A stretch of DNA of 5,071 nucleotides from Planococcus sp. (in: firmicutes) (GTDB lineage Bacteria; Bacillota; Bacilli; Bacillales_A; Planococcaceae), in the NCBI GenBank assembly GCA_030147455.1, contig JASKZU010000036.1, forward strand, positions 1 to 5,071. Direction: 5' to 3'. Shown piece after piece: positions 1 through 5,071 of the stretch. Under the pieces are notes generated by a model. That model saw nothing but the letters and a program-made list of their open reading frames with translations, was not told the origin of the DNA and did not search any database. The position numbers and the translations under genes were made by a program. Each line of letters begins with the position of its first letter. Within the stretch, counting starts at the first letter, position 1.

Positions 1-737
1 TCAAGCCCTTTCGATTCGCCTTGAATTGCCTCATGCGCTTGCGATATCGATTCAAAAATCTTGGTAAAGTTTTGCAAGCGTTTGCGTTCTTCCTGAAGTG
101 TTTCTTCTTCTCCGGCAACAAGCCCGGCTTCTTCGATTTCGCGCAACTGGAAAGTCAATAAGTCGATGCGCTGTGCGATTTGCTGTTCATTTTCATTATA
201 ACTGGCAAATTCACGTTTTAATTTGGTGTATTTTTCAAAGGTATGGGCATAGCCCTCTTTCGCTTTTGACAAGAGCTTGCCGGCAAATTGGTCAAGCAAA
301 TGCAAATGCTGTTTTTCATCCATCAGCTCTTGTGTTTCATGCTGTCCGTGGATATCGATCAGCGAAGCGCCGATCTCACGTAAAATCGAAATGGTGACAA
401 GCTTGCCGTTGACGCGGCATACGTTTTTTCCTTTGCCATTCAGCTCACGCCGCAGCAGCACGTCGCCGTCGCTTTTTTGAATCCCGAGATCTTCAAGCTT
501 TTGATAAACCGGATGATTTTCATCTTCTACCTGGAACAAGCCTTCGATCTCCGCTTTCTGGGCACCGTGCCGAATAAACTCCACACTTCCGCGGCCGCCC
601 GCCAGCAAGTGGACCGCATCGATGATAATGGATTTTCCGGCTCCTGTTTCCCCTGTTAAAACCGTCATGCCTTCTGTAAAACTGACCGATAATGCATCGA
701 TAATCGCAAAATTGCGTATGTCCAATTCACGCAGCAT
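1..737 (-). CDS. recN: DNA repair protein RecN, N-terminal 245 residues (3' end cut by window)
   Basis: RecN is an SMC-like ATPase that acts early at DNA double-strand breaks, gathering ends and supporting RecA-dependent recombination in the cytoplasm. The reading frame is open to the window edge and gives 245 complete codons of a protein that is usually about 560-580 residues. Seen directly: an N-terminal MLRELDIRNFAIID segment, a Walker A motif GETGAGKS at residues 29-36, the RecN-typical GGRGSVEFIRHG stretch after it, VCRVNGKLV further on, and the IDIHGQHE Q-loop segment at about 127-134. The last visible part is rich in Glu/Lys/Gln and should be the start of the coiled coil; Walker B and the second ATPase half lie outside. 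I place the start at ATG 737 because a GAGGTG site sits 7 nt upstream; an in-frame ATG at 743 is only 1 nt from that site. The gene begins 17 bp after ahrC and should share its transcript. Confidence 0.96.
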   Translation of the reverse strand, partial: MLRELDIRNFAIIDALSVSFTEGMTVLTGETGAGKSIIIDAVHLLAGGRGSVEFIRHGAQKAEIEGLFQVEDENHPVYQKLEDLGIQKSDGDVLLRRELNGKGKNVCRVNGKLVTISILREIGASLIDIHGQHETQELMDEKQHLHLLDQFAGKLLSKAKEGYAHTFEKYTKLKREFASYNENEQQIAQRIDLLTFQLREIEEAGLVAGEEETLQEERKRLQNFTKIFESISQAHEAIQGESKGL

Positions 738-744
738 ATACATC

Positions 745-750
745 CACCTC
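745..750 (-). promoter_or_regulatory. Ribosome binding site of recN
   Basis: The minus strand reads GAGGTG at 750-745, inside the short gap between the ahrC stop (755-757) and recN. Spacing to ATG 737 is 7 nt and to the in-frame ATG 743 only 1 nt. This decides the start in favour of 737, which also matches the usual ML-x-EL beginning of RecN proteins. Confidence 0.85.
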
Positions 751-754
751 TTTA

Positions 755-1204
755 TTAAAGCATTTCAATCAAGCGTTGCTTAAGCACTTCCCGATGTTCC
801 GTATCGCGGCAAATAATGAGACATGTATCATCTCCGCAGATGGTCCCAAGAATTTCTTCCCAGTCCAAATGGTCAATAAGCGAACCGATGGCATGGGCAT
901 TTCCCGGCAAGGTTTTCATCACAAGAAAATGGCTTGCCCCGTCGATGCTGACAAAAGCGTCCGTCAAAGCGCGGTGCAGCTTCTGCATTGGATTAAAGCG
1001 CTGGTCAGCAGGCAGGCTGTATTTATACCGCCCGTCTTGAAGCGGAACCTTAACCAGATGCAATTCTTTGATATCTCTTGATACAGTTGCTTGTGTTACT
1101 TCATACCCCGCTGCTTTCAGTAAGTCGACCAAGTCATCCTGCGTTTCGATTTCACGGTTGGAAATCAAATCGCGGATTTTGATATGACGCTGTCCTTTGT
1201 TCAT
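755..1204 (-). CDS. ahrC: Arginine repressor/activator AhrC (ArgR family)
   Basis: Hexameric, L-arginine-responsive transcription factor that represses arginine biosynthesis genes and, in Bacillus, activates arginine catabolism. The product is 149 residues, the usual length of B. subtilis AhrC. Visible parts: an N-terminal winged helix-turn-helix beginning MNKGQRHIKIR, with the recognition segment TQATVSRDIKELHLVKV (Ser42-Arg43 being the family's DNA-contacting pair); a hinge region ending YSLPADQRFNP at 62-72; then the C-terminal oligomerisation and arginine-binding domain with GTICGDDTC at 120-128, whose Asp125-Asp126 pair corresponds to the ligand-contacting aspartates. I chose ATG 1204: it has an AAGGGGGA site 5 nt upstream and gives the family N-terminus. 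The frame is open for 27 more codons to ATG 1285, but that extension is not family-like and would contain the promoter and operator. An ARG-box-like site upstream suggests autoregulation. recN follows 17 bp downstream. Confidence 0.97.
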   Translation of the reverse strand: MNKGQRHIKIRDLISNREIETQDDLVDLLKAAGYEVTQATVSRDIKELHLVKVPLQDGRYKYSLPADQRFNPMQKLHRALTDAFVSIDGASHFLVMKTLPGNAHAIGSLIDHLDWEEILGTICGDDTCLIICRDTEHREVLKQRLIEML

Positions 1205-1209
1205 TTTGC

Positions 1210-1217
1210 TCCCCCTT
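1210..1217 (-). promoter_or_regulatory. Ribosome binding site of ahrC
   Basis: The minus strand reads AAGGGGGA at 1217-1210, 5 nt before ATG 1204. It settles the start at 1204 over the upstream in-frame ATG at 1285, which has no comparable site. Confidence 0.8.
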
Positions 1218-1218
1218 G

Positions 1219-1236
1219 AATGAATAATTATTCCAT
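1219..1236 (-). promoter_or_regulatory. ARG-box-like operator for AhrC/ArgR upstream of ahrC
   Basis: The plus strand reads AATGAATAATTATTCCAT, containing the perfect 12-bp palindrome GAATAATTATTC at 1222-1233. Against the ArgR operator consensus TNTGAATWWWWATTCANW it differs at the first position and at the A after ATTC. It sits between the proposed -10 element and the ribosome binding site, covering the expected transcription start, which is a repressor position. Established: ArgR/AhrC hexamers bind such dyads, and E. coli argR is autoregulated through ARG boxes at its own promoter. Inference: AhrC represses its own gene, and recN with it. Only one box is evident; ArgR operators often come in pairs, which lowers certainty about strength. 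Confidence 0.7.
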
Positions 1237-1240
1237 ATAC

Positions 1241-1269
1241 TTTATATCCTACATCTAAATCTTGGGGAA
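1241..1269 (-). promoter_or_regulatory. Probable promoter for ahrC-recN
   Basis: On the minus strand TATAAA (1246-1241, 5 of 6 to the sigma-A -10) follows a poor -35 candidate TTCCCC (1269-1264, 3 of 6) by 17 nt. Initiation would fall near 1234-1236, at the edge of the ARG-box-like dyad. A promoter is expected here because a hairpin terminator separates ahrC from tlyA. The weak -35 means the exact element is uncertain; a nearby TATATG could also serve as -10. Confidence 0.45.
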
Positions 1270-1346
1270 AACAAGAAAACTTCACGTTGTGGTCTTATGT
1301 ACTTAACGATGAGGCCAAATACCCATCTTGTCAAGTGATACAAGCT

Positions 1347-1386
1347 AAAACGGACAGAGAAAAAGTCTATTTTCTCTGTCCGTTTT
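1347..1386 (-). terminator. Hairpin terminator after tlyA, possibly bidirectional
   Basis: A perfect 13-bp inverted repeat, CGGACAGAGAAAA at 1351-1363 pairing with 1370-1382 around a 6-nt loop, is extended by four A:T pairs to 1347-1386. It starts immediately after the tlyA stop codon (1388-1390). Read on the minus strand the stem is preceded by an A run and followed by TTTT then AGCTTG, so the U tract is short. Read on the plus strand it is followed by seven Ts. It very likely ends the dxs-tlyA transcript and isolates it from ahrC; termination of plus-strand transcription should be at least as efficient. Confidence 0.85.
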
Positions 1387-1387
1387 T

Positions 1388-2236
1388 TTATTCATTTGCT
1401 TTGGTTTCCTTGAATGCCGCATGGGCTTGTTGTACCGTACTTGCTATCAGCGAAGCATCCGGCATGGCTATAGCTGCGGCTTCTTTTGGCTCAGCCGATA
1501 CGAGGTGGAACAGAAATTCGATATTTCCTTCTCCCCCAGTAATCGGCGAATGCGTCATGGCCTGCACTCTAAATCCGCTGGAAGTGGCATAGGACGCTAC
1601 ATTGGCAAGCACTTCCTCATGAACTTTCGGATCGCGGACAATGCCTTTTTTGCCTACTTTTTCACGCCCTGCTTCAAACTGCGGCTTAACAAGCGCCATG
1701 CAGTCGCCTCCGGAAACGAGTATGGTCTTCAGCACTGGCAGGATAATGCGCAGCGAAATAAACGATACATCGATCGTTGCCACTTCCGGGAGGCCTTCTG
1801 TAAAATCCTCGGGCTTGGAATGACGGAAATTCGTGCGCTCCATCACCGTTACCCGTTCGTCTTGGCGGATTTTCCAGGCCAGCTGGTTGTAGCCTACGTC
1901 CAGCGCATAACAATGGCGCGCCCCGTTTTGAAGCGCACAGTCTGTAAAGCCTCCGGTTGATGAACCAATATCGAGCATCATTTTTCCGCCTACAGTTAAA
2001 TCAAACTCTGCCAGCGCTTTTTCAAGCTTCAAGCCGCCGCGGCTTACATAGCGCAAGTCATTGCCTTTTTTCTCCAAAAGAGCATCATATGGAATTTTTT
2101 CACCTGGTCTGTCGAGCCGTTCACTTCCGGAAAAAATCACGCCTGCCATTACAGCACGCTTCGCTTTTTCACGGGTTTCGCAGATGCCCCGTTCAACCAA
2201 TAGGACATCTACCCGTTCTTTTTTCACTTTATTCAT
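1388..2236 (-). CDS. tlyA: TlyA/YqxC-family S4-domain rRNA 2'-O-methyltransferase
   Basis: Likely cytoplasmic SAM-dependent ribose methyltransferase acting on rRNA; the mycobacterial homologue TlyA modifies 23S C1920 and 16S C1409. The B. subtilis orthologue is called yqxC, and older annotations say hemolysin. The 282-residue product has an N-terminal S4 RNA-binding domain (about 6-65: ERVDVLLVERG, TREKAKRAVMAG), a linker LRYVSRGG at 61-68, and an FtsJ/RrmJ-type Rossmann fold with the SAM motif LDIGSSTGGFTDC at 88-100. The catalytic K-D-K-E tetrad is intact: Lys70, Asp156 (DVSF), Lys184 (LVKPQFE) and Glu240 (NIEF). The length and full S4 domain resemble the longer (type II) TlyA group, so both rRNA sites are possible, but specificity cannot be read here. 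The start codon overlaps the dxs stop as ATGA. The nearest AGGAG (2255-2251) is 14 nt away, so translational coupling to dxs is likely. The last 35 or so residues are Ala-rich and probably poorly conserved. Confidence 0.94.
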   Translation of the reverse strand: MNKVKKERVDVLLVERGICETREKAKRAVMAGVIFSGSERLDRPGEKIPYDALLEKKGNDLRYVSRGGLKLEKALAEFDLTVGGKMMLDIGSSTGGFTDCALQNGARHCYALDVGYNQLAWKIRQDERVTVMERTNFRHSKPEDFTEGLPEVATIDVSFISLRIILPVLKTILVSGGDCMALVKPQFEAGREKVGKKGIVRDPKVHEEVLANVASYATSSGFRVQAMTHSPITGGEGNIEFLFHLVSAEPKEAAAIAMPDASLIASTVQQAHAAFKETKANE

Positions 2237-4143
2237 AGCACGTTCGAGCGCTCCTGCTGTTGTGTATTGTTTTTCGTATAATATTTAACTTTTTTCACAA
2301 GTTCATCGCTGTTCAACTGAATTTCGTCCATCAGTTCCGCAACATCGCCGTGCTCGATAAAGCAATCCGGAATACCCATCCGGTCGATGACGGCATCGTG
2401 GAAGCCGTGCTCATGTGCATGCTCTAACACGGCACTGCCGAAGCCGCCTTGAAGAACTGCCTCCTCGAGCGTAATGACAGGCACTTTTCGGTTAAAAATC
2501 GAAGCCAGCATTTTGCTGTCCATCGGTTTGATAAACCGGGCATTGACAACTTCTGCGTAAATGCCTTCGCTGCGCAATTGATCTGCTGCATGAAGCGCCA
2601 TTGGAATGGTCGTACCGAACGTCAGGATAACGGCGTCCGCACCTTCTTCAAGCACTTCCCAGCTGCCGATTGGAATCGCCTTAAGCTCATCGTCCATTTC
2701 GACGCCCAGCCCGTTGCCGCGCGGATAGCGCAAGGCAATCGGCCCGTCGTTGTATTCGATGGCCGTTTTCACCATGTGCTGTCCTTCATTCTCGTCTTTT
2801 GGCATCATCAGAACCATATTCGGCAAATGACGCAGGAATGCGATATCGAAAACGCCTTGATGCGTTTCGCCGTCCGCGCCTACCAAGCCCGAACGGTCGA
2901 TGCCGATAAAGACATTTAAATTCTGGCGGCAAATATCGTGAACTACTTGATCATAAGCGCGCTGAAGGAAAGTTGAGTAAATCGCAAGGAACGGTTTCAT
3001 TCCCTGTGTTGCAAGGCCGGCTGCCATCGTAGTGGCATGCTGTTCGGCAATGCCTACGTCAAACATGCGCTCCGGGAATTCCGATGCAAAGCCTTCCAGC
3101 TTCGACCCGACCGGCATAGCCGGTGTAATAGCAACGATGCGTTCGTCTTCGCGTGCCAGCTTGCGCGTCGTTTCCGCAATCAAGCCGCTCCAGGAAGGCG
3201 CTTTGGACGAAGACTTGACCAGATCGCCGGTTTCCATTTTGTAAGGCCCGATTCCGTGCCAAGTGCCGATTGTATCTTGTTCTGCCGGCAAATAGCCTTT
3301 GCCTTTTTTTGTAATGACATGAAGCAGGACAGGTCCTTTTGTTTTTTTCGCATACTGCAGATTGTCTTCGAGTTCTTCCAGGTTATGGCCATCGATCGGC
3401 CCCAAATACGTAAATCCGAGTTCCTCGAAGAACATGCCCGAAACGACCAAGTATTTCAAGCTGTCTTTTACGCGCTCGGCAGTCGAAGCAAGTTTTCCTC
3501 CAACAGCCGGCACTTTTTTCAGCAAATACTCTAAATCATCTTTAACTTTGTTGTACTTGCCGGCCGTCCGCATGCGGCCAAGTACGCTGTGAAGCGCCCC
3601 GACGTTTGGAGCAATCGACATTTCATTGTCGTTTAAAATAACCGTCATGTCTGTCTGCACATGGCCGATATGGTTTAATGCCTCGAAAGCCATGCCGCCT
3701 GTCAGTGCGCCGTCTCCGATAATCGGAATTACGTGATTTTGGTCTTTTTTGATGTCCCGTGCAGCGGCCATGCCCATTGCTGCAGACAAAGACGTCGAAC
3801 TATGCCCGGTTTCCCAGACGTCATGCTCGCTTTCATTGCGTTTCGGAAAGCCGCACAGCCCTTTGAATTGGCGCAGCGTCTCAAACTGGCCTGCACGCCC
3901 TGTTAGAATTTTGTGGACATACGACTGGTGGCCAACATCCCAAATCAGTTTGTCGGACGGGCTGTCGAATACACGGTGTAAAGCAATGGTCAGCTCTACT
4001 ACGCCTAAGTTCGGACCGATATGCCCTCCTGTTCTTGACAGATTTTCTATAAGAAATCGACGGATATCTTCACTTAAAAGCTCAAGTTGCTCTTGGTTCA
4101 GCTCTTTTAGGAAAGATGGACCAGTAATCGTCTGAAGATCCAT
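2233..4143 (-). CDS. dxs: 1-deoxy-D-xylulose-5-phosphate synthase
   Basis: Thiamine diphosphate enzyme that condenses pyruvate and D-glyceraldehyde 3-phosphate to DXP with loss of CO2. This is the entry step of the MEP isoprenoid pathway; DXP also feeds thiamine and pyridoxal synthesis in many bacteria. The 636-residue length is normal. Visible motifs: SRTGGHIGPNLG with the catalytic His41 (E. coli His49); WDVGHQSYVHK at 68-78; GETGHS-equivalent WETGHSSTSLS at 110-120; the ThDP/Mg motif GDGALTGG at 143-150 with LNDNEMSIAPN at 170-180; GPIDGHN at 248-254; GTWHGIGPY at 293-301; and DVGIAEQHA at 362-370 with Glu367, equivalent to E. coli Glu370. Later come the pyrimidine-domain GADGETHQGVFD and YPRGNG segments and the C-terminal transketolase domain. 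The start is fixed by an in-frame TGA three codons upstream (4152-4150). A promoter sits in the gap after ispA, and the 3' end overlaps tlyA by 4 bp. Confidence 0.98.
   Translation of the reverse strand: MDLQTITGPSFLKELNQEQLELLSEDIRRFLIENLSRTGGHIGPNLGVVELTIALHRVFDSPSDKLIWDVGHQSYVHKILTGRAGQFETLRQFKGLCGFPKRNESEHDVWETGHSSTSLSAAMGMAAARDIKKDQNHVIPIIGDGALTGGMAFEALNHIGHVQTDMTVILNDNEMSIAPNVGALHSVLGRMRTAGKYNKVKDDLEYLLKKVPAVGGKLASTAERVKDSLKYLVVSGMFFEELGFTYLGPIDGHNLEELEDNLQYAKKTKGPVLLHVITKKGKGYLPAEQDTIGTWHGIGPYKMETGDLVKSSSKAPSWSGLIAETTRKLAREDERIVAITPAMPVGSKLEGFASEFPERMFDVGIAEQHATTMAAGLATQGMKPFLAIYSTFLQRAYDQVVHDICRQNLNVFIGIDRSGLVGADGETHQGVFDIAFLRHLPNMVLMMPKDENEGQHMVKTAIEYNDGPIALRYPRGNGLGVEMDDELKAIPIGSWEVLEEGADAVILTFGTTIPMALHAADQLRSEGIYAEVVNARFIKPMDSKMLASIFNRKVPVITLEEAVLQGGFGSAVLEHAHEHGFHDAVIDRMGIPDCFIEHGDVAELMDEIQLNSDELVKKVKYYTKNNTQQQERSNVL
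2251..2255 (-). promoter_or_regulatory. Distant ribosome binding site of tlyA, inside dxs
   Basis: The minus strand reads AGGAG at 2255-2251 within the last codons of dxs, 14 nt before the tlyA ATG (2236-2234). That spacing is longer than usual. The ATG overlaps the dxs TGA by 4 bases, so reinitiation by ribosomes finishing dxs probably adds to or replaces direct initiation. Confidence 0.5.
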
Positions 4144-4154
4144 TTGCCATCACA

Positions 4155-4161
4155 CACCTTT
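4155..4161 (-). promoter_or_regulatory. Ribosome binding site of dxs with long spacing
   Basis: The minus strand reads AAAGGTG at 4161-4155, 11 nt before the dxs ATG at 4143. An out-of-frame ATG at 4150 lies only 4 nt from it. The in-frame TGA at 4152-4150 excludes any earlier dxs start, so this somewhat poorly placed site must serve ATG 4143. Confidence 0.6.
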
Positions 4162-4193
4162 TTCTAAATTTTCCTGTATGGTTATCTCCCCAT

Positions 4194-4221
4194 ATTATAG
4201 CAGTACATGGGAAATGTACAA
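4194..4221 (-). promoter_or_regulatory. Promoter for dxs-tlyA with extended -10
   Basis: The minus strand carries TGCTATAAT at 4202-4194, a perfect sigma-A -10 with the TGn extension. A weak -35 candidate TTGTAC (4221-4216) stands 16 nt upstream of the hexamer. An extended -10 compensates for a poor -35 in Gram-positive promoters. Initiation near 4187 would give a leader of about 44 nt to the dxs ATG. No terminator is visible between ispA and dxs, so this would add to read-through from ispA. Confidence 0.7.
4203..4219. repeat. Perfect 17-bp inverted repeat in the dxs promoter
   Basis: GTACATGGGAAATGTAC consists of two 6-bp arms, GTACAT and ATGTAC, around 5 bp. It lies almost entirely between the proposed -35 and -10 elements of the dxs promoter, a position typical of repressor operators. 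As RNA it could form a short hairpin, but no U tract follows, so it is not a terminator. I do not recognise it as the site of a known regulator. Confidence 0.6.
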
Positions 4222-4236
4222 ATTAGAGCCTTGCCG

Positions 4237-5071
4237 TCAATTTTTCCGTTCGACGATCAGCTCGGTTAATTCTTTCAATAGTCTCTGTTCGCCGGGCAAA
4301 GAATCAATTGCTCGGAGCGCCTGATGAGCATGGAAATCCAATTTTTCTTTCGCTTTTGGCAGCGTCAGGATGCCGGGATAAGTGCTTTTCTCGCTTGATT
4401 CGTCTTTGCCGGCCGTTTTCCCGAGTTCTTCTGACGTTCCTGTGACATCCAGAATATCGTCCTGGATTTGGAATGCCAAACCTAAGTGAAAGCCGAATGT
4501 TGAAAGCGCCACCAATTGCTCAGAGCCGGCATCCGCCAAGATAGCGCCCGCGACGATGCTGTACGTCAGCAAAGCACCGGTCTTCAGCTTGTGGACTTCT
4601 TCCAGCTGTTCCAGGCTCAGTTGCTTTTGCTCGCCTTCAATGTCCAGCACCTGGCCGCCGACCATGCCTTCTGCACCTGCTGCTGTGCTCATCAAATCGA
4701 TCAGCCGCACTTTGTTTTCCGCCGAAACCCCTTCAAGGCGTGCGATAATGCCGAAACTGTAAGTCAAGAGTGCATCACCCGCTAAAATGGCAACCGCTTC
4801 GCCGAATACTTTATGGTTGGTGGGCATGCCGCGGCGCAAGTCGTCGTTGTCCATGCTCGGCAGATCGTCATGGATCAGTGAATATGTATGAATCATTTCA
4901 ATTGCGGAAGCTACTTTCAGTGCGTCAGGGTGAGCCGCTCCAAGTTCGTGCATTGCTGCTAGTAAAAGCATGGGGCGAATGCGTTTGCCGCCAGCCTTCA
5001 GCGAATAGTGCATAGATTCTTTCAGCGATTCGGGAACGGACAATGCATCGATCAATTCTGCCATTTCCTGT
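4237..5071 (-). CDS. ispA: Farnesyl diphosphate synthase (5' end cut by window)
   Basis: Cytoplasmic prenyltransferase that adds isopentenyl diphosphate to dimethylallyl and geranyl diphosphates, giving C15 farnesyl diphosphate for quinone, heme O and undecaprenyl phosphate synthesis. Numbering from the Met at 5064, visible motifs are YSLKAGGKRIRP (20-31), the first Asp-rich motif DDLPSMD at 66-72 with two extra residues typical of bacterial (type II) FPP synthases, RRGMPTNHK (77-85), GGQVLDIEGE (136-145), HKLKTG (158-163), and the second Asp-rich motif DDILD at 202-206. Tyr61 lies five residues before the first motif, the position that limits chain length to C15 in Geobacillus FPP synthase. 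The frame stays open upstream of 5064 to the window edge, and compared with the roughly 296-residue B. subtilis protein about 20 N-terminal residues are missing, so the Met at 5064 is probably internal. dxs, which feeds the same pathway, follows 93 bp downstream. Confidence 0.95.
   Translation of the reverse strand, partial: QEMAELIDALSVPESLKESMHYSLKAGGKRIRPMLLLAAMHELGAAHPDALKVASAIEMIHTYSLIHDDLPSMDNDDLRRGMPTNHKVFGEAVAILAGDALLTYSFGIIARLEGVSAENKVRLIDLMSTAAGAEGMVGGQVLDIEGEQKQLSLEQLEEVHKLKTGALLTYSIVAGAILADAGSEQLVALSTFGFHLGLAFQIQDDILDVTGTSEELGKTAGKDESSEKSTYPGILTLPKAKEKLDFHAHQALRAIDSLPGEQRLLKELTELIVERKN

Noticed and set aside
755..1285. Longer 176-residue form of AhrC starting at ATG 1285
   Set aside because: The extra 27 residues are not part of the family N-terminus, there is no ribosome binding site at 1285, and the stretch contains the promoter and ARG-box-like operator. 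The 149-residue form from ATG 1204 has the normal length and a good site.
1329..1334. Perfect TTGACA on the minus strand downstream of the tlyA terminator, as an ahrC -35
   Set aside because: No acceptable -10 element lies 16-18 nt downstream; the nearest TA-rich candidates are too far away.
1287..1592. Plus-strand 101-codon open frame crossing the terminator and the tlyA 3' end
   Set aside because: It runs through the strong hairpin and is antisense to a well-supported gene, with no ribosome binding site or recognisable product.
2449..2919. Long plus-strand open frames antisense to dxs (also 3037-3534) and to tlyA (1421-1960)
   Set aside because: They are shadows of conserved minus-strand coding sequence, with compositions that do not resemble real proteins and no initiation signals.
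4169..4183. AATTTTC-containing CodY-like half site in the dxs leader
   Set aside because: Only the first half matches the CodY consensus AATTTTCWGAAAATT; the second half is unlike it.
4235..4240. TTGACG on the minus strand at the ispA stop as a dxs -35
   Set aside because: No -10 at 16-18 nt, and it is about 35 nt from the good TATAAT at 4199-4194.

Overview
The window is an ordinary housekeeping stretch of a Bacillota chromosome, most likely order Bacillales. All five protein genes lie on the minus strand, in the order ispA (5' end cut) - dxs - tlyA/yqxC - ahrC (argR) - recN (3' end cut), read from high to low coordinates. As I recall it, this is the Bacillus subtilis ispA-dxs-yqxC-ahrC-recN order, and each protein resembles the B. 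subtilis family member closely over its length. Base composition and third-position G/C use look higher than in B. subtilis. Together with the gene order this would fit Planococcaceae (Planococcus-like), but that genus-level guess is inference.

Layout: 5071-4237 is farnesyl diphosphate synthase, missing about the first 20 residues. A 93-bp gap follows (4144-4236), holding a good extended -10 promoter with a perfect 17-bp dyad in its spacer. 4143-2233 is DXP synthase. It overlaps the next gene by ATGA; that gene (2236-1388) encodes an S4/FtsJ-type rRNA 2'-O-methyltransferase of the TlyA/YqxC family. A 13-bp perfect hairpin directly after its stop (1386-1347) probably ends this transcript. The 183-bp region 1205-1387 then holds a probable promoter and an ARG-box-like operator just upstream of ahrC (1204-755). 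recN follows 17 bp later (737 to the window edge) with its own strong ribosome binding site.

Functionally there are two blocks. The isoprenoid block (ispA, dxs) supplies DXP to the MEP pathway and makes farnesyl diphosphate for quinones and undecaprenyl phosphate; tlyA is translationally tied to dxs. The second block, ahrC-recN, pairs the arginine regulator with the SMC-like DNA repair ATPase RecN. It looks separately transcribed and probably autoregulated by AhrC.

I see no mobile element, CRISPR array, RNA gene, phage gene or novel defence-like system. There is no gene-free stretch longer than 183 bp. The items worth a second look are regulatory: the ARG box at ahrC, the unidentified palindrome in the dxs promoter, the asymmetric terminator, and the start-site arrangements of dxs and tlyA.
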